From assembly GCA_004335635.1 (NCBI GenBank), contig QAXH01002579.1, positions 1 through 39,030 of the forward strand: a stretch of 39,030 bases of DNA. The letters are read 5' to 3'. The DNA is from Chloromonas sp. AAM2. Taxonomy: Eukaryota; Chlorophyta; Chlorophyceae; Chlamydomonadales; Chlamydomonadaceae. Shown here piece by piece: positions 11,996 to 24,100 of this stretch. The notes beneath the pieces are model-generated. The model did not search any database and was not told the origin of the DNA. It worked only from the letters and a program-made list of their open reading frames with translations. The first letter of the stretch is position 1, and each line of letters begins with the position of its first letter. Both the position numbers and the translations under genes were made by a program.

Positions 11996-12909
11996 TGTCC
12001 GTTCTATTTATTCGTGGCAATCATTCGACATGACGCCACAGCGTAGCATAGTTGTAACTAGGCCGCTGTCTGTCCGCTAACTGTTCAGAGGGCAACGCTC
12101 TGGTTATTTTCAGTCAACAACGTGGCATTTTGTATGTTACCGGCTCGTAGAATTGTGGAGGGAACTGCATGACTTGTGGAGGGATTTGGTCTGTGCTCCA
12201 CAGCAGACATGTCTGGATTGTTGCCATGTTGCTTGTATGGATTGTTCTTTGATAAACCTAGAGATTTTCTTTCAGGGCTGTGAGACGCAGATGCGGATGT
12301 GCTTTGAGGAGATGTGGGTGTGCTGGCCTTAGGGCCTGATGTGAAGGGTGTTCACAGCACTGGACGCCCCGCTGGTAACATCTGCAACTCCTGCCTAGTC
12401 CTGGTCAACATGTTCCTGCAAGCAGGAGCTGAGCCCATCACCAACCAGCCACACGTCACTGGCATGGATGTTCGTGGTCTGCACGAGTCAACATATCATG
12501 TCACCCGCAATAAGAGGCTGCACCGGGCCATCGGGGAGGGTGATTTCAGCAGCGACAGGTTGGTCAAGATCATGCGGCCTGTTCCTGGGGAGTCAGCGGT
12601 ATGAATGCATGAATTGGCCACTACTGAGTAGACCTCATGAGTACACCTCCGACACAGCCTGCTCCATACAAGAGCAGTGCTCCAGACCTGGCAAAACATT
12701 GCAAATCCTTTGTCTCCCTGTGCATCCCTTGCCCACTTGATATGTGTGGTGACCAGTGCTCCTTCAACCGAGACTGAGACCGATTGTTGCACGGCTGGCG
12801 GCACCCAGCAGGACCAGCAAGACACCCCAGCAGAACAAATCAGTTGAGTAGTCTGCTTTGTGTCTCCCGTGTAAAATCAAAATGCGATGCATCCGCTGCA
12901 GGACTCAAG

Positions 12910-13145
12910 ATGTTTCCCAGAAATTTGTTGATTTCTGCCCTTGTCCTTGTTGTTTTCGTTGATTTATATCATTTTGTTGGGCAAGTTGTCTCACCTACTT
13001 TAACCAAAATGTCATGAGCCCCTACCTCTCTGACTAACCCTGTACACTGGTACGAACACTGTCGCCATGACTTCCCTGTTGCCACACTGGTCCCAGTGGT
13101 GTGTTCAAAAACTGTCCCAGAACTGGCAAACATCTTTTGTTTTTG
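12910..13145. repeat. Diverged dispersed repeat, copy B
   Basis: This is the second copy of the element at 11764-11995, about 1.15 kb downstream in direct orientation. Both keep the TTTGTTGA...TTCGTT...TTAT 5' part, the ATGTCATGAGCCCCTA core and the CCAGAACTGGCAAACATCTTTT end. The sequence before each copy shares only weak similarity (GGCCTTA-GACCTG-like blocks near 11377, 11542 and 12330). Confidence 0.75.
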
Positions 13146-16100
13146 GTGAGGGTTCTGTCTTTGCTGCTGTTAATCCTTCGTTTGTTTGGGATGCTGTCAT
13201 TGAACATGTTCTCTTTTCTAAGCGTTGAGAATGCTGTCTAGTGCCTCAGCCAGTTAGGCAGGCAAAAAGCCCAGGCAGCAGCAGTAGTAGTGTCAGGAAG
13301 AGCATCACAGGGCGCAAGCCAAAACTCAAGCAGCCAATCTCTCTGTCAACCATCACTACCGTAAAGAATGGTCCTGCCCTGGCAACGCCCTGGCCTGGCT
13401 ATGCCTTGGCGCCAGCACGCTTGTGCACCTTCCGTGCGTGAGCATGGGCACCGACATCCGTCTACTTGGCTCGTCTGCATACAACTGAGTCGAGCCTACT
13501 CTGAATTGAACTTGCCAGCGTTTTGTGCGTGAAATGACCAACGCATACACAGCAATGTACATGAAACGAGCTTCATCTTCATAAGCCATCATGCAACGGG
13601 CAAGCCTGCCAAGCCCACATGCACCCAGGCTTTGCATGCTGCTCGTGCATGCCACCAAGTGTGTGCCCAGCAAACCGGGCCGGCGTGGATGGGGGGACAC
13701 TTTCCCTGCCTCCGCTGTGTGAGAAAACCAGGCTTTCTCTCAAAACAGCAAACAATTACTGAAAATCAAACGGCAGCGTGTACAAAAACAATTGACCAAC
13801 TTGGTTCACGCTATACAACCACATCCACAACGCAGCCCGTGTTTTGAGGGGGTCACATGTTCATTTAACATGCTACCACACAAACCTGAGTACCATACCG
13901 CATGCCAGCCTCACATTTTTGGTGAGGAGGAAAAAGGCATCGACCATTCCTTAGCCACATTCTATGAACACAGCCAGCTTTGTCAACTGTGTTATTTTTG
14001 TATTCTTATGCGGTGCTTGCCAGGCCACCACCACCCAGGAAAAGGGATCAACCAACCCTAGGCGGGGGGCCTGTAAAGAAGTCGTGTGCAAGGCGACAAA
14101 ATCAAAACGGTCAGGCGGGCCAGGCGCCTTGCCATGCACATCGCAAAGCCACGTGCATGCTGGACAAGCCATTGGCCACGCTCTGGCCACCCTTCTTTCC
14201 TGTCCACAAGCCACACCTCACCCCGCATTGCCCAGCCCACGGTCCACATTACCAGGCCTGTGTATGATGTGCGTCCAGTGAGAACGAGCTTGGTGCTGCT
14301 GGGCTAGCAGGGGGGAGTGGCCACACAGGGTTACTGTCACCAGCGGACCTGTCGCATCAAAGGCCACCCTTCATCCAAACATGTGGTACCATAGGCGGCA
14401 ATACTTGCCGACAGAGTACAGGCCTTCACACCCTTACGACGCCACATACTCTTCTGGGCAGCACAAGATAACCCTGTGTGCGGACTTATAACAACGACAA
14501 CCGTGCGCGAATGTAGCATGTATAACCCTGTAAGCCTTGCCAACACAGTCAGTCATCTTCTGTGTGTTCGGACAGGACCCCCTCACGCGCGCACACACAC
14601 AACAGTGCCATGCACATGCCCCTCGTAGCAGACTCTCAAGCCTTGAGGCTCCAACACAACGTGGAAGGGCGTGTGCAGGCATCTGCTCTACATGAAGGCT
14701 ATATGACACCGCTCTACATGAAAGAGTTACGCAATGTTCTGCAAGCAATGTCGTACTGGAACACGTTTGTACAACCAAGCATGCAAGGACCCAACACGAC
14801 ACGCCTGCACACCACTGCACAAAACATTCCAATCCGCGCATGCACAATCTCGCAGGCACTCCTTCACAGGACATGTTGAAACCGCACACGTGCAGAGATG
14901 TGCCACAGAGACACACATTCAAGCACACCCACACAGACAATCAAACAGACGTCAACCATATGCATATGCACGCGACACCACGGCAATCTGGGGCTGTGAG
15001 ACTGCCGCACAAGCCTCTCTGAGTTGTACAGTATTTTGAGTTGAAAATTCCGGATGAAGTTTGCCCCCTCTGCTCCAAGCCTGCGTGCAGCGGCTGTGCC
15101 CCGCTACCAGCACCACCAAAGGAGCAAGCACATGCGGGAAAGAAGACATGCAGCTGGTGCAGCACGCCATTGGTGAACGTGCATGCATGGCCCATGGCCC
15201 TCCTGGCAAGACCAAAGCAACACAGCTGTACGCGACCGCAAGAAAGCCATGCGCCATTGGGCAGCCACCGCCAAGTCTTGACAACCAGTGTACGGCAAAA
15301 TAACTTTTGCTGTTCACAGCCGCGGTGCTTCCGCTGCCCTTGCCGTGGCATGTGATTGCAAGCCACACCCTGGCCTTGCCCATGCCGCTGGAATGCTAGC
15401 ATCGCCCTGCTATCATTAAGCCATTAGACATCTGCCTGGGGTCTTGCTCAACCAGCCTGTGCCTCAGTACTGGCCGGCGCCCAGGGCTCCTGAGGTTTCA
15501 GATGTTTGCTGCACCTCGGCCAGGTGTGATGCTTTGTCCGCTGGCAGCCACGTCCAGGCGCTTCTTCCGCACTAGAAGGACCAGCTATCAGCTTCCGAGC
15601 AGAGAAGGCAGTGGGAACCAAGAGGCAGAGCCAGATGCTGGGGTCCACCAAGCTGATGGTGCTGCTTGTACACAGGGGATGGCTGGTGCGAGTGCAGGGC
15701 TGCGTGGTGGTGAGTGGTTACTGACCACCAGCAGCTGCACTCTCAGCCACAAGCATACCTAACGCTCAAGCTGCTACAGGTTCCTACACTGACACACTGT
15801 ACCTACCATCCACCCTCATCCCACTGATTTATCTAACTCTCACATGCACTTCGCCAGTGCTGAGGCTGTCTCACCCTTGCTCACACACTGCAGGGGTCAG
15901 GAGCAGTGTCTCACTCTCTCAATCAAACGTCTCTCAATCACACCTATGTAGTGTATGGGCTGCCTCACTCACATCATGTCATGTGGTGCCTGTTTCATCC
16001 CATGCTTTTCTCCAACCCTGTACAAATTGTGAGTGCTGCACGACTAGGAATTAAGCACCTGGATATGGAACTCCGCTGGCAAGCTGTCAAACAGACTGGT

Positions 16101-16512
16101 TTAGCCGTGATCAGAGCCATTCTGCTGCAATTGCACTGCATGACAGCTACAGCTCTGATGAGACTGCAACCGCTTTCTGTGCTGAATTCGTGGCCACTGC
16201 TGATGGGTGCACGTGCCGTGGCACACAAGCACGCTAGGCTAGGCTGCTGCTGACAGGTGCACAGTCCTTCGGCAGGCACGACACTGCCGCTGCTGCCATT
16301 GTGCCTGATGCTATTGAGCTCATGCCTGCACCGCTTGCGTTAGCCACAGCCCCAACTGCTGTTTCTTGATGCTATCGTTCACTGCCTTGTGTGTGAACTC
16401 TACAATGTTGGCCGCTGTCCCCTGCTGCTCGCCTGCACTCGTGATGCTTCCTGCTGCTCCGCCTCTGCTCAGCCTACTGCAGCAGGCTCCCTCCTGCCGC
16501 AGAGGCCAGCTG

Positions 16513-18719
16513 TCACTGGTGCGGCGCCTGCTGCTGCTGCTGTGCTGCTGCTGCCGCCGACTGCCGCGTCACCGGCCGGCTGGGCCTTACAGGCACTGCA
16601 CCTGCAGGGGCAGCTGCCAGCGGTGCCGTTGGTGCGACTGCCGCCGGGCCGCCTGCAGGAGTCATAGGCAGCTGCTGTGGGTAGAGGCCGACTGGCCGGG
16701 GCGGCCGCCCTGGCGCTCTGGCTGGGGTTGCTGTGCCCATGTGTCCGAACAAAGGCATAGGGGTGCCTGGGAAAGCGCCAGGGTATGTGGGGCTGCCATA
16801 CATCGCTCCTGCAGGCCCGTAGGCCGCAGGTCCTGGCTGATATGTCATCATGCCTCCGGGTGTGGCATAGGCAGCCGGAGGGTAGCCAGGCATGCCATAG
16901 CCATAGCCGTACTGCCCTGGCATGGCAAACGCTGCGGCACAAGAGAAGAAGAACATGATTATTCAGAGATGTAGGGCAGGAACGTAAGGACTGGAAAGCA
17001 TCAGGACAGACAGCACCTGCTCGTGTTTTGATACCTCGTGCGCGTGCGCATGTGCAGTACCCAAAAGTGGACCCCAGTCCAACGTGCAGCCGATTTGCAC
17101 TCACATGCCTGTTATAGTCTCTAGGTCACACAGCCAGTAACTTGGATTTGCCAGCACAAGGGCAGCTGGGTGAAACGCACCTGCATAACCATAGCCAGGT
17201 GGCATCCCATAACCTGGAGCCATGGCATAGGGCGTTTGCTGCGGTTGCTGGGGCATCCCCGCAGCTGCTGGATATCCGTACCCTGGCTGGATGCGGCCTG
17301 CTGGTGGCTGTCCTGTCACCCGCCCCGGCGGAAATCTCTGCTGTGCGACGCCAACCGTGGGCGGGGCACCCGACACTGGCGTCCGAAAGCCTGGTGCCTG
17401 AGGCCCGGAGCCTTTGGGCGTTGCTGCCTTGACCTCAACCTGTTTTCCTGACAATTCATGCATGGCTCCGGCCGAGAACACACGCTGCACCGCTTCCTCT
17501 TCATCGTAAGTGACAAACCTGCACAAAGGCAGGCGCTAATTGTATCAGTAGGCAATGCTGACGTGGCGCACACTTCAACCTCCAAGGTCACAGCAGTCCA
17601 ACGAGGCCTGCACCAAGAAATAAATCGCGGCCGCTGTAACGTTCATAGCTCTCTCAAGGAATGAGGCCACCGTCCCAAAAGCACATCTATTCAGTAACTT
17701 ACCCAAAGCCGCGAGGGCGGTTGGTCGTAGGGTCGATCATTATCTGCGCCTCCACCACAGTGCCGTAATTACTGAAATACGCCCTGAACTCTTCTGCAAT
17801 CAGTGGCCAGATAAAGAGGCTTCAACACCAGAGCGCCCGACATTAGTGGTGGGCAGCAGGCGGCCATGGCGCGCTCGCCAGGTTGACACCTCAGGCAAGC
17901 ACATCTGTTGCTCACAAGACGCACCTTCAGTGGTGTCCGGCGACAGGCCGCCCACGAAAATCTTCTTGGACCGATTTGCGGGTGCGGGTTGCTGTCCAAC
18001 GGGTATGGAGGGTTTGCAATCGATCTACGGGCATGCATGCGCCATGGCTTCAATACAACGCTCTGCCAACAGCGGACTGCTGCAGTGCTATTCTGTCCTT
18101 ACCAGCCTGTCATCAATTGAATGCGGCCCGCTTTCTACTGCAACAGCTGCCGCCTCTGGCTCTTTGAATGTGATGAAGCCGAAGCCACGCGGCTGTCTAG
18201 TGTTACGATCCACCATGACAACCTGCAGATGATGCACGATGTTGAACCATGGGGAGCTGGTGCTGACTGCGGATCTTGACAGAGCGTCATGAGCAGGATC
18301 AAAGTGCAAGCAACCCCCTGAACCTTGAGCTCACCGCATCCTCGATCGTCCCAAACCTTGAAAAGTATGATCGTAGTTTTTCTGCAATCAAGGCAGCGTC
18401 GAAAAGCACAGCGATGTGGTGCGCATCAATGCTTTTGTGGAGACAGCCCTACTTTGCCTGCCATTGTCGCACTCACCATCAGTCGTCTGCCAGCTAAGAC
18501 CACCAAGAAACACTGCATGGCAACAGCAGCAACGATATGGCTGGGTGCAGAGCTGCCGAGGCTTGCCGAAGAACTCTCACAAGGCTAGGCGGGCGTTTCG
18601 CTCTGAACCCCCTCACATTTGGTGCTGCTGGCCCCTAGAGTTGGGCTTGCGCTGGGCGATGGTGAGAGAGGCTCTTGCTCCTCAGCATGCGCCACCTCTG
18701 CCGGCCCAGGCTCCTCCAT
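16513..18719 (-). CDS. Musashi/hnRNP A-type RNA-binding protein, two RRMs
   Basis: This is predicted to bind mRNA through two RRMs and to act in splicing, stability or translation. Exons: 18617-18719, 18477-18512, 18335-18381, 18103-18222, 17925-18024, 17703-17793, 17181-17518, 16513-16931. All are GT-AG with agreeing phases, giving 417 codons plus stop. RRM1 (about 33-110) has RNP2 LFLGGL and RNP1 RGFGFITF. RRM2 (about 122-200) has RNP2 IFVGGL and RNP1 RGFGFVTY. The inter-RRM linker is short (PSIPVGQQPAPANRSKK), as in Musashi, DAZAP1 and plant glycine-rich hnRNP-like proteins. The tail (about 200-417) is Gly/Pro/Tyr/Ala/Gln-rich with GYGYG and PAAYATPGG patches and ends in polyAla-polyGln, a prion-like low-complexity composition. 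The start ATG (complement 18717-18719) has GCGCA before it and an acidic N-terminus of 34 residues after it. The exact orthologue is not assigned. Confidence 0.94.
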
Positions 18720-20411
18720 TGCGCCAGACACCGCCAGGATGCTCACGCAAACCCTGAGCTATGGCAAGGGTTTGAGGAGATGCGGCCACAAGGGCGATAA
18801 GTGGAGGCCGCGCAGGGGCGCAGCAAGTGCAATCGTGCTGCATCTGACCTGCCCTGCTCACCCAGACCTCAAACTGTTCAGTTTTCACCCGTTACATGCA
18901 CTTTATATTGATGAATCCGAGGGATAGAAGACCTGTGGCATGTGGAAACAGCTCTGCCAGATGAGCCTTCAGCATCGCTACGTGGCATGCTGATGTGAGA
19001 ACATGACATGAGTCTGAGGTCGCATCGGCTGCCTCAGCTTCTTTCCTCGGATCGGGTTCAAAAGCAACAACAACAGCAGCAGCAGGACTCAGCAATTTCA
19101 CACGGTTGAGTTCTGGTGGTAGGAGGCCTGACTCTCGGACAACATGCAGCGACATACCATGACAAGACAACCCACAGTTGCTTCCTGGCCCAGCTCACCA
19201 CTTTGCGCCTGAGCAAGTCTGCAGAATTTATGCAGATGCCTGTGTGCTGCAAGGCATGCGCTGCATCAGCCCATGCAGGATGTCAGCATGCAGTTTATGC
19301 CTTGCGCACTACAGACAAGAGGACTACAGACAGGAGGTGGTCGGGTTTTGTGCGCAGCTGAAAATTTATCCCGCTATTCCGCTATCCGAATCAACTTGTC
19401 AGTGTTACCTTTAATTGTGCAGCTGATGCAAGCAACTGCTTGCTGTCAAATCTGTATCTTACGTAGCTGGTGAACAGCCCTCAAGATGACTCAACCCAAT
19501 GTGCAGGCATGGATTGTGCAGCATGATGTAGGTAGGCATGTGGCACGGGGGGTGCTTCCGTACATGGCAATGTATGCATGCATCTCATCAGAGCGTGATA
19601 TGCATGATGATGCAAGCAATAGCCACCGTCTCTGACCTGTGGTAGCTGCGCAGCCAGACTGCGTGGCCTGAGTTGGTAGGTCCTGGTCGCACACCTAGCT
19701 TCATTCCTCCACCCACACGTGGTGCATGACTCCCAATGCAAGCAGCCGCCACCACTAAGCTGATTCGTTTATGGCTTTTGTGGGCACATGCCGTCGACAG
19801 TGTGCGGACAGCATTGTAGTAGTGCATGCCTCAGCACTTTCAGCAGCAGCCTACATGACCTCAGCCACAGGCCTTGTATGTGTGCGTGGCCACCATTACA
19901 AGGACGGCATGGAATAAAAGTACGATTTCAGAGCATGACACCCGCAACAGCCCCAACAGACGTTGAACTCGCACTAATCATTGAGCACAGTGGTAACGCA
20001 GAAGCAGGCCTACAACAAGGCGTTTGTCCAGAAACGGCCTGAAACATGCATCACATATAGTAATCAAAGGAGCTGGTACGTTCCTCAGGCAAGATGCCCA
20101 GAAAGGGCATTGTGCCTTGACAATGGCAGCGGTTGTCTCAACTCCGCATGGCATACAAGACAAGTCATCCAACATACCGTAGATATCCAACCAACTCGAT
20201 CACCGTGACAAAAGTCCAGGTGCATGAAAGTCTTGATCGTCAGCAGGGACCACCCTTTTGTATAGGCATCTTAGGCGTGTCTGTTGTGTTGTTGTGCGAG
20301 GACTGCTCAGCGAGGGCATGAGAGCAAAGGAAAACAGGCAGCCACATCTGCAGGTTGCAGCTGCAATGGTGGCTATGCCCCGGTTCTGGCCAGCACAAGT
20401 GAGCTCGTGCA

Positions 20412-20434
20412 CCCTAACCCTAACCCTAACCCTA
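20412..20434. repeat. Short interstitial telomere-like tract (CCCTAA)n
   Basis: About 3.8 uninterrupted units of CCCTAA, which is TTAGGG on the other strand, lie in intergenic DNA. The tract is far too short to be a chromosome end. It could be a repaired double-strand break or a relic of a fusion. The unit differs from the TTTAGGG of most land plants and the TTTTAGGG of Chlamydomonas, but one short tract does not establish the organism's telomere type. Confidence 0.85.
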
Positions 20435-20757
20435 TGTTTGGCGCTGCCTGTGCTCCGGCCTTTAACCCTGATCTCTGCACGGACTCTTCATAGTGTGTGT
20501 CCATAACTGGGCGCCCAATCCATAAAGACGTTCGTGCAAAATCTGCATGCCTTGGGCCTCACAAGGGCGTTGCCACCCGCAGCAGACGCGTCTCCTTGGG
20601 GTTGAGCATGGTCTGCATGCACAGGCGTCATACCAAGCTTTTCCGGCGTCAGTTACGTGAAAAGTTGCAGCTTGGTGAGGCACTGGGACGCACACAAAAA
20701 CAACACTAAGCTCCATCTCGCTCACTGCGCATATTTGATGGCTGTCAGATGAGGCCA

Positions 20758-20960
20758 CTGGAGAATGCATGCACTGGAGAATGCATGCCGAAGGAAAAAG
20801 TAAGTGGAAGACATTGTCTTCCTTTTTCCGAAGGAAAAAGGAGACAATGTCAAGAAGCCAGGAAAAGGAAGCAAAGCCTTGCTTTGCAGCCCCTTGGACT
20901 ATAACTTCACCAGGAAAAAAGGAAGACAGAGTCTTCCACTTCCTTTTTCCGAAGGAAAAA
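20758..20960. repeat. Nested palindromic, MITE-like element
   Basis: Two 25-base arms, 20788-20812 and 20929-20953, are near-perfect inverted complements (CCGAAGGAAAAAG-AAGTGGAAGAC and its reverse) flanking about 115 bases. Inside the left part is a second hairpin: GACATTGTC plus TTCCTTTTTCC pairs with GGAAAAAGG plus AGACAATGTC around a GAA loop. The right arm sits in a third palindrome, TCCTTTTTCC-GAA-GGAAAAAGGA. The 16-base unit containing TGGAGAATGCATGC is repeated twice just before it. It encodes no protein. Confidence 0.8.
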
Positions 20961-21115
20961 GGAAGGGAAAACTCTATGTGATGCAGGTGCTTTGTGCTGG
21001 TGCTGATCCGGGAAAGCCATGCAGGCTGTGCAGGCTGTCTTTCTCAATATGGCCGCCTTGCTGTTGTTCATGCCAGAGAGTGCGCTGGTGTAATTGAGGA
21101 TACGCAGTTGTGGTG

Positions 21116-24100
21116 TCAGGCTGTGCATGCCACTGGGCAGTCGCCCACCTGGTTCAGCTTCCACCCCTGGCGCTCTGCCTGCTTGACAAACTCAGGGTAC
21201 AGGACATCCACAAGCCTGCAGCAAGTAAACGGGCGGGGCAGGGCAGGGTATACACTGTACAGATGTAGAGATTTCAGCAGGTGGGCATACATGCACCGAA
21301 CGTGAAGCAAGCGCAAACGCTAGCAAGCCATGCAAGAAACGAGGCTGGATACATCCTGACCGATTCTGAACAGCAGAAGTAAACGCCAAGAGTCAGTCGG
21401 CGTGAGATGAGAGCAGGTGGTGGTGCGTTGGCATGGAAGTGGTGATGCCGGGCTAGGCAGGTCAGGTGAACAGGTCCTCACATCCTGAGCTAGGCTGGAT
21501 ATTCCAGCCCAGGTGACCCACTTTGCTGTGCGTGTGAGAGCAGCCCTCCACGGGGCACCTGGCAGCGCAGGCACAGGGCCCATGTGCGGGCAGTTGGGTA
21601 GTTGGTCGCTGATCACATGGCCGTCCAGCATGTAGAGCAGCACGTGGGCAGCAAAAACCGCCCGCAAGCAGTCCTGGTTGGTGACTCCGTCACGCAGCAT
21701 GATATGCACCTTCTTCTGGTCGGGCCGGTAGGAGAGGATGTACCTGGGGAGAGAGAGAGAAAGAGAGAGAGAGAGATAGAGAGAGAAAGAGAGTGGCAGG
21801 TAATGGCAAGAGCAATCAGCGTTTTGTCAATGACGTATCATCAGGAGCTGACTTTTGACCTTACTCAAGATGTACCTAGGAAGGCCATGGCAGACCATGA
21901 CGAGAAATCAATTCTTTCTCATCAGGAGCTGACTTTTGACCTTACTCAAGATGTACCTAGGAAGGCCATGGCAGACCATGACGAGAAATCAATTCTTTCT
22001 CAAGCATGTGGCGGAAGACCAGTCTAGATAGCCCAGGCTAATGCAGCATGTCATGCATGTGCGCCTCCCAACCTCCATGTCATCCATCATGCGAGAAAAT
22101 GGGCAAGAAATGCATAGGAGGTGCACCCTGCACCCACAGGATTTCCTTCACCTTGTACAAGCTAGCCACATGTACATCTCTGTCTATCAATTCTGCATTC
22201 TTGCCTCATCAAGCGCGCACATGCTGTTGTCAGACTTGCTGTCAACTGAGGGTTTGATAATCAACACATGCATCCCCCACCCCTCTTACTTCTGGTTGTG
22301 CGTTGCGCTTGCCAGCGCCAGCTTGAGGTCGGAGGGCCCCTGACACGCGCCCTCCACACTGGAACCTAGCACCATGCGGCCCTGCAGAGACACAAAGCAC
22401 ACGGTATGACATGGGACAAGTTGATAATGGAACTGATCGCCCCTCATGTGTTGATTTCCTACACAGCTACCCGATTCCACTTGCGCGTCTGCTTCCGATT
22501 ACAGTAATCCTGGCAAGGTACATGAACAGGGCAAGAAGCATGTCCTCAACACTAGGGGCAGAGCAGGGCAAGAAGCATGTCCTCAACACTAGGGGCAGAG
22601 CAGGGCAAGAAGCATGTCCTCAACACTAGGGGCAGAGCAGGGCAAGAAGCATGTCCTCAACACCAGTGGCAGAGCAGGGCATTGGCCAACCAGGTGCACA
22701 ATAGCACTCATGTTTTCTGTCCAGGCACACTCATATGCGTCGGGTGCCATTGGCTACAGTATGCTGGTGCTGGTTTGCAGGGGCAGTACGAGTGGATCAA
22801 GTAGGTGCACTTCAGCAGAAACGCAATTTGAGCAATGGTTGGCCTCCCAACACAACCACAGCATCTGCTCCATCCCCTCGTCGTCGGTCTCTCCACCCAC
22901 TCCAACGCCCTGCCCTGTTGCATTGATGCAGGCCTTTCATCGCCCCATTGCAATGCTACTATGCTACAATCTTACCCAACCTTCCTCTCAATCTTTGCAA
23001 AGCTCAGTCTTCTACCCAACCCAAGCCCCATCTCTTTCAATGCTATCCTGCCGATCAGTACTCAACCTCAGATGAATCTGGAAAAGTCAAGTCAACCTGG
23101 GAAAGCCAGTCCATCTACTCCATCCCAGCGGGCGCCCTGCTCTTATCACAAAACACCCTGCGCTATTGCATTGATGCAGGCCTTTCCTCGCACCCTCATT
23201 GCAATGCTATCCTGCCGCAAGCACTACCCAGGCCTAGCTCAACCCCAACCAGGCCCATCTCACGTAGTTGAACCCCTGCCCCGGCAGCAGCGGCTCGCTG
23301 TGGTTGGCCTCCGCCACCCCCGGCAGCTGACCGGAGGAGAGGAACGCACGCTCGACGTAGCCCAGCCTGAGGCGACAAGAAAAGCAGGGCAAATCGTCAG
23401 GTCAGGCCAAGTATATGACAGAAGCTGTCCTGAACACAGAGCCCTTGTGTAATGGATTGCCATGGAGGCCTGAGACACTTTCGTGTTGCATCGTGTTGCG
23501 CAACCAATGTAAAACGGCACACATGGCGTTGAATTGACGGTTGTTAACGTCCTTGGTGAGGAAATCCCCTGGGCTTGGTGCGGGTTGGTTTTCCCTCACG
23601 GTGTCTTACTTAGTCTGAAAGTGAGGCCTGGTTGCACTTCAGGAAGATTACCCCGTGGGAGCGTGACTTGAGCGCTGATGCCGTGGCATAGGCTGGCTGA
23701 CCTTCTCGCCATGGGGATGGCTTTACGGCTCAATGCGGGCCTTACCTTGCCCTGTTTAAGTTCGGCAGCTCCGCGCTGTCCTTTTTCCATGCGTATTTCT
23801 TGACATTCGGTGGGCTTGGGAGAGAGAGTCGTTACACAGGCGCCCTAATTATTCTGCAGCAAGTTGTGGTGATAATTGTAGTGATGGTTACCTTGCCCTG
23901 TTCAGGTACGGCAAGTAGTAGTGATGATGGTTACCTTGCCCTGTTCAGGTACGGCAGCTCCACGCTGTCCACCTCCCGCCTGGACGCCAGCAGGTACCCG
24001 GCGCTCAGGAAACAGAAGGTGGGCACGGTGGGGATGCGCTGGGCGCGCGAGAGCAACTGCAAATGCAAAGGAATGCTGGTGGACATCAACGTTAGCGGAG

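Larger units (their letters stand above)
11044..16512. other. Long intergenic region without a convincing gene
   Basis: It lies between the 3' end of the plus-strand carrier gene and the 3' end of the minus-strand RRM gene, so both 3' UTRs fall here. Many open frames of 60-170 codons occur, but none shows recognisable domains, consistent splice structure or plausible composition. The region contains the two diverged repeat copies listed separately. A Ser/Lys-rich frame at 13241-13441 and a frame at 15502-15762 are the most protein-like, and neither is convincing. Confidence 0.6.
18720..21115. other. Intergenic region upstream of the RRM gene
   Basis: This 2.4 kb holds the RRM gene's promoter and the 3' flank of the RUS gene; both genes are on the minus strand. 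I find no supported gene. It contains a telomere-like tract near 20412 and a palindromic element near 20788-20960, listed separately. Confidence 0.6.

Noticed and set aside
13241..13441. Ser/Lys-rich plus-strand frame that looks like a basic nuclear protein fragment
   Set aside because: It has no ATG start, no supported flanking exons and no recognisable domain.
14434..15402. Two long overlapping minus-strand frames (168 and 153 codons)
   Set aside because: Cys/His-rich composition, competing open frames on both strands and no recognisable motif; best explained as chance open frames.
15502..15762. Plus-strand frame starting with a mitochondrial presequence-like stretch
   Set aside because: After about 35 residues it becomes low-complexity. 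No downstream exon continues it and no family is recognised.
19600..19675. Candidate C/D box snoRNA (ATGATGA at about 19603, CTGA boxes near 19632 and 19668)
   Set aside because: The flanking bases do not form the terminal stem, and such short boxes are expected by chance.
21837..22027. Repeated plus-strand frame with a 27-residue unit
   Set aside because: It lies inside a well-supported intron of the RUS gene and arises from a perfect DNA duplication.
22290..22325. GC donor after the LALAS codons in RUS exon 11
   Set aside because: Reading on to AACCAGAA/GTAAGA gives a canonical GT donor with the phase required by the next exon.
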